Positions 5,594 through 6,561 of a stretch of DNA of 6,561 bases are shown piece by piece (position 1 is the first letter of the stretch; every line of letters begins with the position of its first letter). This DNA is from Candidatus Hydrogenedentota bacterium. GTDB taxonomy: Bacteria > Hydrogenedentota > Hydrogenedentia > Hydrogenedentales > CAITNO01. The position numbers and the translations under genes were made by a program. The stretch is from the NCBI GenBank assembly GCA_011046175.1, contig DSBB01000546.1:1-6561 (forward strand), given 5' to 3'. Under the pieces are notes generated by a model, which saw nothing but the letters and a program-made list of their open reading frames with translations, was not told where the DNA came from and did not search any database.

Positions 5594-6561
5594 TCACGCC
5601 CATGCATACTGCGGAATTTTCATGAGTTTCCCGTCGTTCAACGCGCTCTGATGCGCCACGATTCCCGCCACGGTCATGTTCAAAGCCCAAGCGATATTGA
5701 CCAACGGCTCGCGGTCTTCAAGAAGGGCCGTCACAAATTCATCGCCCAGATACCCATGGGACCCGCCGTGGCCGCCGGCCGCCACTCCCGGGGGCAACGG
5801 CGGTTTGTGCAGGTTGACCCCCGATATGTCGGCGATTCCCTTATATTCCATGCCGGTCATGCTCCCCTTCTCACCCCGCACCCGGCCCATTTCCCCTTCA
5901 TATCCCGGGGTGTCCCAGCTGACCGCCATGCGCGACATGCCGCCTTCGCTGTTGCGAAACAAGGCGATTTCCGTCCCGAACGGATTTTCGTAGCGGTTAT
6001 TTTCAGGCTTCAAGTGCTCTATGACGCTGGGTATGCCCATGCAGGACACTTCGGTGAAGCTTCCGCCGGTAATGGCGGTGTAATAAGCGTTCGAGTGGGT
6101 GGGATACCACTGCGGCGGCAATCCCACGCGCCATCCGCGGAATGAGTCTATGGGTTCGGCCATGTAATGGTAGTACTCGCCCTCGGCGTACACGATTTTT
6201 CCGAACCCTTCCGCCTGATATATTTCACGCATGGCGTACGCTTCATTGTGGAACGCCGAGGTTTCAAACATCATATACTTTAATCCGGTGGTCTTGACGG
6301 TTTCATAAAGTTGTTCGGCTTCTTCAAGGGAGCCAAATACGGCGGGAACGGCGCACGCCACATGCCTGCCATGCCGCAACGCCGCAATACAGTGTTTTGC
6401 GTGCGACGGCGCGTCGGTGGCCACAAACACGGCTTCAATAGCGTCGTCTTTAATCAGTTCTTCCAATGAAGGATAGGTTTTTCCGCAGTTGCACACCCGG
6501 GCAAGTTCGGCGCAGCGCTCGGGGACCAAATCGCTGACGGCGACCACCTCTACATTCGGAT
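5594..6561 (-). CDS. Gfo/Idh/MocA family oxidoreductase, N-terminus outside window
   Basis: Members are NAD(P)-dependent dehydrogenases or related enzymes acting on sugars, inositols and similar polyols. About 321 residues are visible; the frame stays open to the window edge (PNVEVVAVSDL is the second strand of the Rossmann fold), so the GxGxxG loop and true start lie beyond 6561. Seen are VAVSDLVPERC, the FVATDAPSHA strand-loop, and RHVACAVPAVFGSLEEAEQL where most relatives have an EKP motif. The C-terminal alpha/beta domain begins at about YMMFETSAFHNEAYAMREI and contains PTHSNAYYTAITGGSFTEVS. The usual DxGxHxxD signature is absent: the region reads FTEVSCMGIPS. The protein ends in IPQYAWA and TGA. 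It belongs to a divergent subfamily; substrate cannot be told. No partner gene is visible on this side, and the IS remnant lies downstream. Confidence 0.92.
   Translation of the reverse strand, partial: PNVEVVAVSDLVPERCAELARVCNCGKTYPSLEELIKDDAIEAVFVATDAPSHAKHCIAALRHGRHVACAVPAVFGSLEEAEQLYETVKTTGLKYMMFETSAFHNEAYAMREIYQAEGFGKIVYAEGEYYHYMAEPIDSFRGWRVGLPPQWYPTHSNAYYTAITGGSFTEVSCMGIPSVIEHLKPENNRYENPFGTEIALFRNSEGGMSRMAVSWDTPGYEGEMGRVRGEKGSMTGMEYKGIADISGVNLHKPPLPPGVAAGGHGGSHGYLGDEFVTALLEDREPLVNIAWALNMTVAGIVAHQSALNDGKLMKIPQYAWA

Noticed and set aside
5395..5607. 70-codon minus-strand reading frame
   Set aside because: It overlaps the end of the oxidoreductase gene in another frame, has no domain, no good ribosome-binding site and sits in IS-scarred DNA.
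5546..6145. 199-codon plus-strand frame
   Set aside because: Antisense to the conserved Gfo/Idh/MocA gene and with no recognisable motif.

Overview
The window carries chromosomal housekeeping-type genes from a bacterium of moderate GC content (a little over 50% by eye). No rRNA, plasmid or phage marker is present, so taxonomy is uncertain. A RecQ with a C-terminal HTH_40-like extension, zinc-ribbon-tipped membrane proteins with a CxC...CxxC motif, and a Gfo/Idh/MocA oxidoreductase of the 'AVP' rather than 'EKP' type would suit Planctomycetota/PVC-like or Hydrogenedentota-like lineages. That placement is an inference from family recall only.

Layout. (1) 1-1412, plus strand: the C-terminal two thirds or so of the DNA helicase RecQ, cut by the left edge. 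(2) 1482-1901, plus strand: a near-consensus sigma70-type promoter whose -10 box lies 7 nt before the ATG of a small, unrecognised, single-pass membrane protein, so the mRNA is probably leaderless. (3) 1990-4474, minus strand, convergent with (2): an apparent operon, in transcription order a two-unit zf-TFIIB zinc-ribbon protein, LemA, and an M48 (HtpX-like) membrane metalloprotease with a C-terminal zinc ribbon. Its predicted promoter again sits almost on the start codon. (4) 4561-5135, plus strand, divergent from the operon: a small zinc-ribbon/multi-pass membrane protein with its own promoter and Shine-Dalgarno. (5) 5136-5593: non-coding ground holding a 44-codon frameshifted remnant of an IS3-family OrfA, plus short repeats. 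(6) 5594-6561, minus strand: most of a Gfo/Idh/MocA-family dehydrogenase whose N-terminus runs off the right edge.

How the genes fit together. The only clear functional unit is zf-TFIIB/LemA/M48. LemA with an M48 protease is a recurrent bacterial pairing, generally linked to membrane-protein quality control or envelope stress. Here the unit and its divergent neighbour contain three proteins with four zinc-ribbon modules between them. RecQ (recombination and repair), the small membrane protein and the oxidoreductase show no evident link to it. I see no defence system, CRISPR array, RNA gene or biosynthetic cluster. The most unusual features are the two putative leaderless promoters, the zinc-ribbon theme around LemA/M48, and the oxidoreductase lacking the usual EKP lysine.
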